This document shows, one piece after another, positions 1-12,065 of a stretch of 64,000 bases of DNA. How positions within the stretch are numbered: the stretch's first letter is position 1; every line of letters begins with the position of its first letter. The position numbers and the translations under genes were made by a program. Origin of the DNA: Datura wrightii (Eukaryota; Streptophyta; Magnoliopsida; Solanales; Solanaceae); NCBI GenBank assembly GCA_035772735.1, contig JASDFA010000010.1, forward strand, positions 129,273,001-129,337,000, read 5' to 3'. The notes under the pieces were generated by a model. The model was not told the DNA's origin. It saw only the letters and a list, made by a program, of their open reading frames with translations, and did no database searches.

Positions 1-669
1 GTGTTGATCTTGCTCTCGTCGTTCTTCACCCTGTTGCATTTGAAATAACTTTCCAAATGCCAAAGGAAGTTTTCCACCTCTTGTGCATCACGAGCACCTT
101 TGAACAATGGTGGTTTAGGGGCTTCAACCTTGGCCTCCTTCTTTTTGCCGGATGTCACAGATCCTCCAGCTTCAATCTCTCTCTCGGGTGCCTATATCTT
201 GGCCTTCATGGTCTCAATCATGCTTAACGCTTCCATGAGCTTTCACTCCAAGGAAGTGATAGTTTCTCTCATTTCCAATTCCGCATGTTTGCGCCTCTCC
301 AACTCCTTTCGGATGTCTTCATTCTCCTCAATGGTGAAGTCTTCAAGAGTCTTGAACTTTTCATCAACCTCGTTCAAACATTTGTCGAATATCTCCGCAG
401 CCTGCCTTGCCGTGTCAACCCTTGCGATCCACTCTAATCTAGGCGTGACGTCTGAGAGAAGCTCATCATGTTCGTCATCACTTGCCTCAGTGGTCGAAGG
501 TGAGTGGGATGTCATCATTTCGCTTGATTTAGGGTCGGACAGCAGTTCCTCATTCCTCTTATGAATATTTCTTCTCTTTCGGTGTTTTTTTCCAGCATCC
601 TGTCGGACATTGGTGGTGCTAGCAGTATTGATGTCTCACTCATTTGCCACTCCCTTAGTGTTAATTTTT
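1..669 (-). pseudogene. Ty3/gypsy gag, 5' part (element runs off the window)
   Basis: On the minus strand a gag-like reading frame runs out of the left edge. The 91-residue open stretch at 243-518 is acidic and probably coiled-coil (it includes EENEDIRKELERRKHAELEM). Further left, the minus strand encodes a segment resembling the start of a plant gypsy gag core (EVENFLWHLESYFKCN). It lies directly inside a primer binding site and LTR, as expected for the first gene of an element transcribed leftwards. Gag would form the particle that packages element RNA. The frame is not continuous: an in-frame stop interrupts it near position 240, so it looks decayed. The gypsy assignment comes from the gag wording and the primer site; no polymerase is in the window to confirm it. 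Confidence 0.65.
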
Positions 670-681
670 GCTCTGATACCA
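670..681 (-). other. primer binding site for initiator-Met tRNA
   Basis: The minus strand reads TGGTATCAGAGC, the usual plant LTR-retrotransposon primer site complementary to the 3' end of initiator tRNA-Met. It lies three bases inside the LTR starting at 685 and so fixes the element's direction (leftwards). Confidence 0.85.
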
Positions 682-684
682 CAT

Positions 685-1182
685 TGTCACGGACTTAGAC
701 TTCAACTAAGCACACCGTGCGACACTTGACAACTCGCTCACGAATCTTTCACGATCTTGCTAGCTCAAGTAAGCCTTTTCAATACTAGATCGCTAAGAGA
801 ATGTTGGATAAGGAAGATAAGAGAAATTTGCTAAGAGAAGCTTTTAGTAATGTAGAGAACTTGATTGATTTTTCTTGATGATTTTACAAATGAATGACCT
901 CCTATTTATACTACTCACTTAGGGGCTAATATACAAATAGTAATTATTATACAAATCCCTACATGTTCACAAATAAGTCCCTTTCTAGAATTCTCTACAT
1001 GTCTAGAATTCTCCAAGGACTTTCTTAGCAATTTATAAGACTCCAAGGTATTCCATGGGAATTCTCCATAGGTTTCTAGAATACTCCACAAGTGTAGGAC
1101 TCTTGCTTATGTAAGCTTCCACATGGAAAGGATATATGCCAAATGCCACTTACTTGGCATGATGATATGGCAGGTCATTACA
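685..1182 (-). repeat. 5' LTR of the minus-strand gypsy element
   Basis: The segment begins TGTCACGGAC next to the primer site and ends ...GTCATTACA, so on the minus strand it starts TGTAATGACC and ends in CA, the expected LTR ends. A minus-strand TATA box (AGTATAAATAGG, about 901-912) sits inside it and would drive transcription into the gag region. The second LTR lies outside the window, so the outer boundary at 1182 rests on the TG/CA rule only. Confidence 0.65.
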
Positions 1183-2300
1183 CTATGCCTAAAAACTTCT
1201 GTGGCTTTTCTGTCTGCGCTTGCCGGTGCAAGAGTTGCACGACTAGTTGAGGTCATAGAAACTGAACTGTTAACAGTTGTTGGCTCTCCCATTTCTGCTC
1301 AAATCTGTTAATCAATAACAACAAAAGTTAACAATCGATGAAGATTTTATTTCTTCGAACTGAACAAACTTTGACAGAAATAAACTGAATAATCGATGAA
1401 GTTTTTATATCTTCAAACTGAATTATCAACAATTAGATTTACTTGGCAAAGTTTTAAATCTTCAAACCTAGTAATCAAAGTGAGTAGAAAATCATAAGAA
1501 TTTTAATCTCAAATACGGGAGTAGAAAATCCGATGATTTTAGTCTCCTACAGTAGAGTAGAAAACTAAAAAAGTTTTAGTCTCTACTTCAACGGAATACA
1601 GGAAAAAGAATATTAAATTTCTTAAGCTTGTTATTTCCTGTATTCTGAACAGTAAGTAGAAAGTAGACGAAACAGAAGAACAATTAAAAAATAAAAGTTC
1701 CGCCCCGAACAGAAAACTGTGTTTTCTTAAGAAATTTAATCCCCTCACAATTTCCCAAGGTTATGGATTAATTTCTCCCAGAATAGAATGAAACACTATT
1801 CTACAATACCGGCAATGAAAATTGTAGAACTTTAGCAAACTTAACAAACGAATAAACCGCACAACACTTACTTTTGCTTTTGAAAAACCAAATGCAGATT
1901 TTGAGAGGGGAAGAAGAAGATTAGAAAATTTTATTGCTTTGCTATATTTTTCAGTAATTGAAAATAAGACAAAATCTTTTATATTTATAGACAATGAAGA
2001 AGTTAGATGGAGAAGTGCAATCTAAAAGATGTCTTTTTAAAAAAAAATCTTTTAATCTTTTTTTATTTGGGAAGTAATGTGAATATGATGTGTTATCCAT
2101 GACAGGACAATTGAGGAACACACATTATTTTAAGTCATTTAAAAGTCTTGTTTTGATCAAGTTAAGATATGTGAATGAAAATTCGTGAAGTTCAGAAGTC
2201 GAGATGACAAATCGAAACAAGCGCAAGGATCTTTCGAGTTATTTTATTTTCTTTTTTATAGCACAAATCTTGAATAAAATATAAGCATTCATTCAAATAA
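1183..2300. other. non-coding segment with a minus-strand TATA box
   Basis: No gene is recognised. On the minus strand a good TATA box (CTATAAATATAAAAG, about 1978-1992) is followed by a pyrimidine-rich leader-like stretch. The part at 1320-1620 has repeated motifs of the type CTTCGAACTGAA and TAGTCTCTAC. This resembles a promoter and leader of a retroelement LTR, but no paired copy or primer site was found. Confidence 0.35.
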
Positions 2301-4936
2301 ATTTAGGCCGAAATTGCTCAGGGTAATAATTAGGGAAAACTACTATTATTCTGAAATTTAAAAAAAAAATATTTCACAGTCGTCACATAAAATTGGAATT
2401 CCAGTAGAGTCAAATTTCGTGATTAAGAGTATTATCCTGGGAATGTTAGCAATGTATATTTAACCTAACATATGGGTAAAATTAATCTAAGAATCTAGTG
2501 AATGGGGGTAGCAGTGGGAGTGGAATAAAAAAATAGTAGTGCAAGACAAAACTTATCAGCTGCAGTTAATGAGTAGTTTATGTTGAATCACAGCCATCAA
2601 TAGTGGCACCATATATATACTGTTCATCACGAACAAACAAGTTTCTCGCTGGTGACAGACCATAGAGTCGTACCATTTTCTTCAATATTAATTAAATAAT
2701 GGAACAAGTGAGAACACGTCATAACTAGCGAGGACATTAAGCATTAATATTACGTGAATCAATATTACTATTTTTACTAATATTATTAAATAGGGAGAAT
2801 TACCTCATCTAATTGATTAAGCTCCCTAATTACTTTTTATATTATCACACTTAAATTATTATAAAACATAGCTATAGGGCTTGGACAAATTTGTGAGTGA
2901 GCTATGTTGGGCCAAAGTGGACAATATGTGTTATCGACTTGAACTATAACAAATATAATATCATAACCGGACTCCCGCAATACGATGTGAAACAAACCTC
3001 AACAAATATTGCGTTGTATGTGATTCATGTCCATGACAGAGGATGGGCTAATGAGAGCGAGTTAAAAGAATGACTACATATTTTTAGACCGGCAAACTTT
3101 CGAAGAAAGAATGCATATGACACTTTGGCAAAATTTCATATCAAAAATTAAAAGGAGAGAAGAGTAAAGTGTTGTATAAGATCGACCACAAGTTCACATG
3201 GTACACCTATTTTTGGATGAGATGATGACATAGCTAAAGGAACAGATCCTTAAGGTTTGTTGGGTCAAAGCAGACAATACATGCCATGAGTTTGGATTGT
3301 GACAAATATGATATCAGATCCATATTCCGATTGTATGATGGTTACCCAGAGGTCGTCGATGGTGTATATGGCGCCCATAACATTAGTGGTGTGCATTATT
3401 CGAGTGAAATCGAAAAATCAAACTAAACCAAATTCTTTTTGTTATTTGATATGGATTTTATAGTTTTGGTTTTGTATGAAAAATTTAAAAATTTGGAAAA
3501 CTACATAATGCACTAGATTGCACTGAAACTTTACGGGTATTCAACTATCCCTAAACACCTTTGTAGTGAATTATATATTTCACCCGCCATGACTAAAACT
3601 AGTTCAAGTCTAACTGTTTTGATGTTGATATTGATATATTCTTCTATTTTTAGCTTGTGGGTTACGTTAAAATTGGTTATAACTTTTTGTGTTGCACTAT
3701 TTATGTTGAAACACCAAACTCTAATTATTTGGCTGGCAGAAGTTAAAACTGACCAGGACATTATGAGTATTGTTCCTTTGTTAAAACATGAGAATATTTT
3801 TGAAGTCTTATGTGTCCCACATAATTAAAGAACTTGTTATGGTCTTTTCTGTCATTACATATTCTGCTAATAGGATAATGTCACTTTTTCAAATTGACAT
3901 AACATACCTAGTCAAATTAAAAATCAAATAAAAATGTGTTGCATATACAAGTGACATTTTCAACTAATCAAATATCGTCATTCACTTAAATCTGACTGGC
4001 CGAAAATAGATTGTCCTCATCACAACTCTTTCATCCTACATCTATAAATAGAATCCTCGTATTTAGAAAGGACACCAGAATTCAAACAAGAAAGCAGAGG
4101 GTGCTTGTAGATCAAACGCTACAAATTTAATTTCTCTACAAGGTACAAGCGTTCGAATATTTATTTATAAGTTTCAAATACGCAAAGATATCAAAAACAT
4201 AGACAAAATAAATATTAAGATATTGAAGATCAATTTTAACAAAGAAAAATTAAATATCTAGACTTTTAAGGTCAAATGTAATATCTTTTATTTGATCAAT
4301 TTTTTTAAATACTTAGCAAACCGACTTGGTTCGTATCCCTAATTTCGCAACTTTTTCATTTTTCTATTAACACAGTCGAATCAATAATCTTTTTATTTAC
4401 AACTCAAATTAACAAAAATTAACTTTCAACAAAGTTGAACAACAAGCAGTTTAACCGTGGATCAAGCTAGTATATGCAGAGAGATAGACTTTTGATATTT
4501 AATATATATCATAAGATAGGAATATCAACTCTAAATTATGGTTGAAGTTCAGAAATGGCTTTAAAATGGAATGATCTTGATATTTTATCCCTCGTAAAAA
4601 AATTTAATTGAAATGTCTTCATAAGGATAGTCTTGATTTTTTGGCCTCGCTTAGCAATTTTTTTTTTAAACAGCCTTTTTTCCTAAGACAGATGTTCAAA
4701 ATATTTTAGGACAGTGATCCTGCTCAATTGACCAGAAGTTCTTTCTTATAGACGAAAGTTAGAACATAGTTATGTTATCCATAAGGCAGACGTTCAGGAT
4801 ATTTCGAGATAGTGAACTTCAACTGATCACAAATTCTGGCAAACATTAGGACTTCTGCCTGAGGAACAACATATATATTCTTCCCAACTAATTTTTTAAG
4901 TTAAGATCATTTTTTAAAAATTTTATGAAACACGAA
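2301..4936. other. gene-free AT-rich intergenic DNA
   Basis: Only short open frames without recognisable domains occur here. About 3405-3500 carries an AACCAAA/TTTGGTTT-rich tract of the type seen again at 11195-11530 and 18500-18930. The sequence around 4700-4860 contains two imperfect copies of a motif built on ATGTTCA/CGTTCAGGATATTT and probably belongs to a dispersed repeat. Confidence 0.5.
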
Positions 4937-4965
4937 TCTTCTATATATTATTAAAACGAGGGTAG
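4937..4965 (+). repeat. possible Helitron 5' terminus
   Basis: The stretch TCTATATATTATTAAAAC resembles the TC-starting AT-rich 5' ends of plant non-autonomous Helitrons. No matching 3' end was established. Weak call. Confidence 0.25.
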
Positions 4966-4999
4966 TGAAATATGATGTTAAGCCAAGAGGCGAATTGAG

Positions 5000-5985
5000 A
5001 ATTAGCCACTTGACACTTTTACAATAAAAAAATATTTCATCTTATTATAATATGGAAAAAATATAAATCTAATAAATAATATTAATATTATTATTTTTAT
5101 TATATAGATATGGAAAAAAATCATTTCATAATTAGAGTTATTTTACATTCTATATATTTATCATTTAAATTACTTAATTATGGTGTTAATATGATATAAA
5201 TGAAAAAACTTATTTGATTGGCGGTAATATGATATATATGGAATATATCATGTCATAATTAGATTATTTCAGAATATTATAATATAAAAAAATAAATATT
5301 ATAAATAATCTAATAAATAATATTAATATTACTATATTAATAAAATATATAGATTAGAATATTTCCTATAATACATCCATAGCAGTATATAATTATTTGA
5401 TTGATAATTATATGATATATATGAAAAAAAAATTGCGTCGTAGTTAGAGTCATTCTAATAGAATATATTGCTACAACATATTCTATGTATTTATAAGTTA
5501 AATTATATAATTAAAGATTGCGAAAGTTTATTGCTTAGAACTAATTGTGGCGTGATATATTTATATTTAAATCAAATACTGCAAAAATAATGTTGATTAT
5601 AGTATTTTTTATAATTATAGGCATAGCAGTATATAATTATTTGATTGACAATTATATGATACATATATATGAAAAAAATTATATCATAATTAAAGTCATT
5701 CTGATAGAAAATATTTCTACGATATATTTTATATATTTATAATTTAAATTATTTAATTAGTATTACTGTACAAGAAAAAATTATGAAAATTTATTATGGC
5801 GTAGAGCTAATTATGGCGTGATTTATTTGAGTTTAAATTAGATACTACTATTATTTGAATTTAAATCAGATACATAGCAATCATTATTATTTGATTAGCA
5901 ATTATATGATTTAAATGAAAAAAAATATGTCATAATTATAGTCATTATAATAAGAAAGTTTTCTACGAAATATTATATATATTTC
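5000..5985. repeat. AT-rich degenerate tandem repeat, unit about 240 bp
   Basis: A block reading roughly AGCAGTATATAATTATTTGA recurs at about 5391, 5625 and, more diverged, 5876 (spacings of 234 and 251 bp). Each copy is followed by an ATTATATGAT...GAAAAAA tract and a TCATAATTA...GTCATT tract. The copies are too diverged for recent amplification. The open frame at 5545-5742 is made of this repeat and is not a gene. Confidence 0.5.
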
Positions 5986-6298
5986 AGAGGAATTCGTTCA
6001 ACATAATATGAACAGTTCATAGTATAAATATAGAAAGAAAAAAACTACCTTGAATTCATTGCAAATATTCAAGAAAACCTTCAAAAAAATATGTATTAAA
6101 TTTTGACTTTATCAGTTAGATATTCGAAAAAAAGATGCAATAGTGTTTGAAAGTTTGTGTCGTGCGATTATGGATGGTTCTTGATCGCGAAAAAACAGAT
6201 AATTCAATTTCAATAGAGATGTTACTGTAGGATGAAAAGGTATTTGTATCATCTTATTATCATTATAAATGCATATGTTGACTACCCTCTACGGATAT

Positions 6299-6650
6299 AG
6301 ACCCCGAGCCTTGGCTCGACTAAAGGTTAGAGTTGTATCTGAGCCATTTGGGTCCCTATAACTGTATCTGAGTCATTTGGGCTCCTGTAATTGCATCTAG
6401 AACCCGAGCCTTGGCTCGACTGAGGGTCATAATGTAATTGCTGTAATTGGATCCCGAGCCTTGGCTCAACTATGGATCATAATGTAACTGTTGTAACTAG
6501 ACCCCAAGCCTTTGTTCGACTATGGGTCATAATGTAACTGTTGTAACTGGACCACGAGTCTTGGCTAACTATGGGTCATAATATAACTGATGTAACTGGA
6601 CCCCGAGCTTTGGCTGACTATGGGTCTTAATATAACTGTTGTAACTTGAT
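6299..6650. repeat. tandem array, unit about 50 bp, with a hairpin in each copy
   Basis: About five copies of a ~50 bp unit (from roughly 6400) follow a more diverged first copy at 6299. Each has the core CCCGAGCCTTGGCTCGAC, whose GAGCC/GGCTC halves can pair, then TATGGGTCATAATGTAACTG. It lies near the 3' end of the solo LTR. Confidence 0.7.
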
Positions 6651-8343
6651 ACGGTCCTCACGGCCTCAATCTGGTGTATCTCAATATGGCCCTCACGACC
6701 TCAATCTAGTCCATGCGGGTATCATAATGCTCCTGCGAGCATAGCCCTATAGGCAACAGAATATCCCTCAACCCAAACGTTGGGTGCAGAGACCAAGCCA
6801 ACTAGGGTTAACTTTGACGAGGGTTATTGTGTCATCGCTGTCGTCTTAATTCTATTCGTAGCAGCTGACCATAATTGGCTTACTCTAGAATACTTGTCCT
6901 CTACATAGAACAACTGTGGGGCTGCTACTAATCGGATATGCTCCTGAGTCAGCCCTAACATTCCATAGGCAGCTTATTATAACTCTTAGCCCGGGGGTAA
7001 TACTAAAGTACTTTGGTTTCAGTCCCTTAGACACTAACTAGGTCTTATCATATTTCATGTGTCTTCTCTAGGCGATTCCTAACATTGTAGGTATGTTTAC
7101 TTAGACTTTGTCGTTCCGAGCAACCTATACCTGAGTATCTTATAAGAGTAGGCTGGGGTGTTGGCCCCGTATCTAGCTACATATAAAGCTTCCTCCTTAT
7201 GGTATCTATTTCTCTATCAGACTGGTAACAACTGGGGTGGTGCCCTGAGTGACCTGTACGATAAGCACCGCATCGATTGAAACTAACTGTCACTAGTAGT
7301 AGCCACTATGTGGCAGACTGACCTCAATGCTCTAGGCAACTCTGATACCGTTGTCTCTAGGGTAAGGCCATATTAATATATTTCTAGGCCTTAGAGGTGT
7401 CAAGGTACGCCAACTGCCTCTGAACGAGCTTTACTGACAATACAGACGCCCAACTAATAGTTATATCGTCCGGCTACGCCTATGCTTTTCAACTTACTAA
7501 CTCAGGCCCACCTACTATCCATAAACTTCTGAAGCCTAGGCTTGACAGCAAAACATCGTTTCTACTAACATAGTGAATAGAAGAGCAGAGGAGTTTCTAT
7601 GACGTTTCTAGCGTAAGTCACCCTTAACATCTTCTTTCCCGACAAGGGTTACTGCAATATACTCTTTCTTTCTAGAAGCTAGCCACAATATATGTAATCA
7701 TAATCTACTGATAACGTCTATTCACGACATACATGAATCTTATATACTAGCAGCAGCTAATTAAAACATATAGGATCGTTGTCAATGCTCAAAAACATAA
7801 GTTGTATCATTATACGACGAGAATAACTTGCCGATGGAATAAACCTTAACATACCTCGAATGTCGATTCTCATTTAACTAATTAGTTTCATCCTGTAGCC
7901 AGCGGTTCCACTCAACTGTAGTCCTTACGCTAAGAGAATAGGGCTAGTTTCAATACTAAATTCGGAAAATAACGATATCTTTCAATAACAATGTAACTAT
8001 AACTCAACTCTGTTTAACTCGGCTGAAATCCCACAATTTATCGAGAGTTCAAAAGGGAGAAATGCTTACCTGTTGCCTGTGGCCGTTTAGAGTCCACTTT
8101 GGAGTATTTCCGACAACCTTTACTCGGCGGGGTTCCGGTACGCCGAGCGAATTTTTGAGAAATAACTCCTTAGAAATGCTTTATGTAGGCCTAGGACTTG
8201 TTACCTGAAGTTAATTTGCGTTTGAACGGCGTTTGATGGCGTAATTTGATGAAAATCCGATGAAATCGTCGCCCACACTTTATTCTCTACCGAGGAGCAA
8301 TGTTGAAATGAATTAATCTAACATGAAGGGCTTTATATAGTTA

Positions 8344-8520
8344 TTGAGGCGGTGGGCAGGGGGCGCGGCGCGCCACCCGTCGCGCCAGGCATGGGTGTGC
8401 TGCGCGCCGGGCATAGGTGTGCCACGCGCCAACCATAGTGCTAGACCAGCTAGCGCGGTGCGGCACCCAAGGCGCCTGGCCTCTAGATCTGGCCTCCTGC
8501 TCACTCGATGCCACGTTCGT
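8344..8520. promoter_or_regulatory. GC-rich quasi-palindromic cluster upstream of an LTR TATA box
   Basis: In otherwise AT-rich DNA this ~180 bp block is very GC-rich and repeats short palindromic motifs such as GGCGCGCC, CGCGCC and GCGCGCC. On the minus strand it lies directly upstream of the LTR TATA box. Open frames on both strands here arise from base composition and resemble no known protein. Confidence 0.5.
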
Positions 8521-10035
8521 GTATTCATTCCCTAGGTCTTTTTCCGCATGCGTCGTACTTCAAAATTCTCAACATACATACACACACATCGGTTAAAAGA
8601 TAAATATTTATGGGGTGTAGCAGGTATGTTATCCGCATGTTTCAAAAAAAATTAGTTTATGATGATGATGGACAAATAACAAATGAAGCTAGAAATGTCA
8701 TGTACATTTGGGTTTTCCATAATTTAATTTGATACATTATTAAATAAATTTATCATTAATTATTATCTATTAGTATTCTCTTATATTTTTTGTCTCAATG
8801 TATTCATAGGTTGCACCTTCGAAAACTTGAGAAATCTTCAATTACTAACTATATGAGAATGAATTCGATAGAGGATGGACAAATCAATTGTGGCAATTTA
8901 TAAAAAAGGGACTTTAATATTGCAATAAATATTATGTTAGTTGAAGATGTGATGAGAACTGTAGATATAAGTTTTTGTATTATCATTTAGATGCCCATTA
9001 TTGTATCTGATCTTGAACTTTTTTTGACTTGCAATAGTGATACCTAAGAATGTAAATAGCACCCTGAAAAGTGTGGTGAAATTTATAACTATTTTGTTGC
9101 TTTATTTTAGTTTATAGTTCTTATAGAAATTCACCAATTTCTTAGTTCTCTTCTTTTGCACAATGCAGTTATAAATATTTGACTTTTTATTTGGCTGTGT
9201 GTCATATATCTATTAGATATTGTCTGAATGATTAACTTTAAGGTTAAATAGCTTGAGTGTTAATTTGATTCCTAATGACCATCCTTACAAACTAATTTAA
9301 GTATGACTCTATATTTTTTTTTAAAGTCCGGTAACTTCTTTTAGTTTCTTTTCATTTTATTTTTTTAACGTCTCTTAGTTGTTAAATAAATTGAAGTGTC
9401 AAATTTAGTAATTATGCTGAAATTTATTGTTATTGTGCTAGTTTGTTTAGTTTTAGCTAAGAGATAATTTACAATGGGCTGATTTTTATTGGTTATTTAA
9501 GAAAACATAAGTCAAAGGAGATGTTGACATTTATTTCGTTAGTATTTATTGGTTTACCTGTTGGTCAAGTGAAAGAAATTTTTTATTATAATTTATTCAT
9601 TTGATAATTTTAGAAATCTAAAATAATATTTAATTTATATTTTTTAATATTTTTTTTTAAAATATTATCTGCACATCACGCGAGTACTATAGTAAAAATT
9701 TAAACCGAGACATTTTAGAAAACATATAGATGGAATAACCACCATCGCACATTGACACAAAAGAATCCAAACCTAAAAATATGTTAAAATCCACAAGTAT
9801 TTAATACGATTAATTAAACTCTGGCCCGTGAAAATGCTTAAGATGCTCTCATCGCATGCGACAATTGGGGGATTGGATCCCCTTCAGTATTTTCTGAAAT
9901 AAGCTTTAAATAAATAACATCTGTCCAAAGGGTTTTAGAAAATTATGTTCATTCCTCAATTTTATTTTTAAAAATTAATATATTTATTTTATTCTTGTTA
10001 TTTTTGATTCTTTATTTATGTAATATTTTTTTATA

Positions 10036-10043
<8 letters not shown>

Positions 10044-10077
<34 letters not shown>
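10044..10077. repeat. (AT)n microsatellite
   Basis: Uninterrupted AT dinucleotides over about 34 bp. Confidence 0.9.
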
Positions 10078-10082
<5 letters not shown>

Positions 10083-11194
10083 TCTTATTTAAATTCACTA
10101 ACATTATAAGCAGATCAATATTTTTATAAATTTGTCATAAAATCTAATATTATTTAGTATTTTTTAATTATTGTTATAAAAATATTATATGTATTAAATG
10201 TACCAATTAAATGAAATGAAAAAAAAAAAGAGATGATAGCGAATCCGTTGAGAAATTATGTGTATGCATGTGTGTGTATTTATGTTTCTCCTCTTTCTTA
10301 TCCTCTATTGTCTATATAAATAAATAAACTTTGACTGTTAGTAATAGAATATTTAGTAAATTATAATTTAAACTAATTTACATTTTACATTATAAATAAA
10401 TACACTTTAAAAATTTCTTTATTTTATTAATTTTTTAATATATTTTATGCATTGAAATATATTAATAAAATTATTATTATCTTTTATTTTCACTTGTATA
10501 TATAAAAATTAGATTTTTTATTATTATTAATATAATTATTTTTTCATTCTGTTAATTTATTTTATTATGGAATGTCATTAACTTATATACTCAATTAGTA
10601 ATTTTTATTTTATTTTGTTCCAAAAGTTAATTTTTTAATTAAAAAAGCTATTATATAGATTTTTTTTTAAAATATAATTTAAAAGAAATAAAAAAAAGAA
10701 AATAAAATTGATAATATAAGGGTAAAATAAATATCTTAAAAACTCAATATAAATAAAGGGGGAAGAATGTGTATTATTTAAAGTTAAGAGGAAAATCTAT
10801 TTTTAAAGCAAAAGAGATAGAAAATAATTTTCACCCATTTAAAATATATATGTTAACCGTAGTTAAAAATTAATGGTTTCTTATGAAAGAAAAATTACTT
10901 CTACCCTCTAATTAGTCTCATCTCTAAAGCAGGTCTTCATCATCAATTATGATCTACAAATTTAAAGGATTTACATAGATCAATGAGTATACTATAATAA
11001 AGAATTCGAACACCAATTACGTTGGACATAAATTAAATTTTGAGAAATTATCATAATAAAAACTACCCCAAATTAGAAAATTAAGATAAAAATTTGAATT
11101 ACAACAAAACAAATATCTGAATTAAAAATTAAAATATATAAGATTAATATGTATAATAAAATCTTAAAAAATTTATATAATATTTAATTAGATA

Positions 11195-11530
11195 TTTATA
11201 TAGTCGTTTGGTTCGATTTTTTTAATTATTTTTTTCTTAAAATCAATCAAATCAAAATTTAGCTATTTTTAAAATTTAAAATCAAAACCCAACCAAACTG
11301 AAAAAGTATTAGTTTTTTTCTTCCATTTTTAGATTGGTCTAATAGGGTTGTTCAAAGCCAAATTGAAACTGATAACCCAAATCGAAAATATATTAATGGT
11401 AATGGGTTATTAATTTTAATAGTTTGATAACTATTTTAGATTTTATTTTTCACGGGGTTATCGATTCATAACCCTTTAAAATTATTTCTTAATGGGCTAT
11501 CGGTATAACTCGATAATAGTTAAGGATAGA
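11195..11530. repeat. AACCAAA-rich dispersed repeat
   Basis: The tract has many copies of degenerate AACCAAAC/GGTTTTGATTTT words and ends with GGGCTATCGGTATAAC, with GGGTTATCGATTCATAACCC-like palindromic stretches inside. The same type of sequence is at 3405-3500 and 18500-18930, which marks a dispersed repeat. Confidence 0.4.
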
Positions 11531-11849
11531 TCTTGTAGGTTTATGATGTTTTACTACTTCGGTTTTGCAAATAATGCAAAATAAGTTGGTTCACTTTATA
11601 AAGAACGGTCAACAAGTCAATGTGGTAGGAAAATTAAACAGCATGTACAAGATATTTAGTGAAGAGGATTTTAGAACACCTTGTAAGAAAACTATGAAGT
11701 CTAGAAAGATTAGAAACTACAGAAAATAATTATGAGAACAGGAGACCTCAATCTCAAAATGTAAGTCCGGTGCTTCTTTTCGTGTTTCATTTTTTTTTTC
11801 TTTCAGATATCTTGAAAATATTATAAAGATTGCTTTCAAATAACGTTAT

Positions 11850-12065
11850 GCTTGCAATTAATATCAGAGTTGGATTCAACATTTAAACTTTATGAGTTCA
11901 ATCTTAAGACTTGAGCATTGAATTCATTGCATTTTTAAAATTATGGGTTCATATATATTATTAATTTCAAATTTAATAATCTTTTATACATAAATTTATG
12001 CTCCACGTTGAAAGTTATGGATTCAATTGAACCCACACCTTTTAAGGCTACATATGCCTCTGGCT
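11850..12065. repeat. MITE-like relic
   Basis: The segment reads TATGAGTTCAATCTTAAG near its left end and ATTGAACCCACACC near its right end, followed by TACATATGCCTCTGGC. This matches the style of dicot MITEs whose ends read 'GCCAGAGGC(A/G)GA...'. The inverted ends are imperfect, so limits are approximate. Confidence 0.35.

Larger units (their letters stand above)
6283..8625 (-). repeat. solo gypsy LTR (related to the LTR at 58433-60495)
   Basis: Read on the minus strand it starts TGCTACACCCC, like the gypsy LTR start at 58433. A minus-strand TATA box (ACTATATAAAGCCC) lies at about 8330-8343. Downstream are stretches alignable by eye with the complete gypsy LTR: AATTAACTTCAGGTA, CCCCGCCGAG and GAGGTATGTTAAGG, in the same order. 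No internal coding region or primer site adjoins it, so it is best read as a solo LTR left by recombination. The right end is well supported; the left end (TGTTGACTACC) is a guess from the TG/CA rule, and no clear target duplication was found. Confidence 0.6.

Noticed and set aside
100..564. 154-codon + strand frame at the left edge
   Set aside because: It is the reverse shadow of the gypsy gag coding strand and has no recognisable domain.
1300..2050. Endogenous pararetrovirus promoter
   Set aside because: A TATA box and leader-like stretch are present, but no viral coat, movement or polymerase sequence lies nearby.
6299..6320. Hairpin GAGCC..GGCTC followed by CTAA read as a Helitron 3' end pairing with 4937
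   Set aside because: The same hairpin recurs about five times in tandem inside the LTR, so it belongs to the tandem array and not to a single terminus.
8313..8535. Arg/Ala-rich frames on both strands
   Set aside because: They come from GC-rich composition of an LTR segment; frames are open on both strands and resemble no protein.
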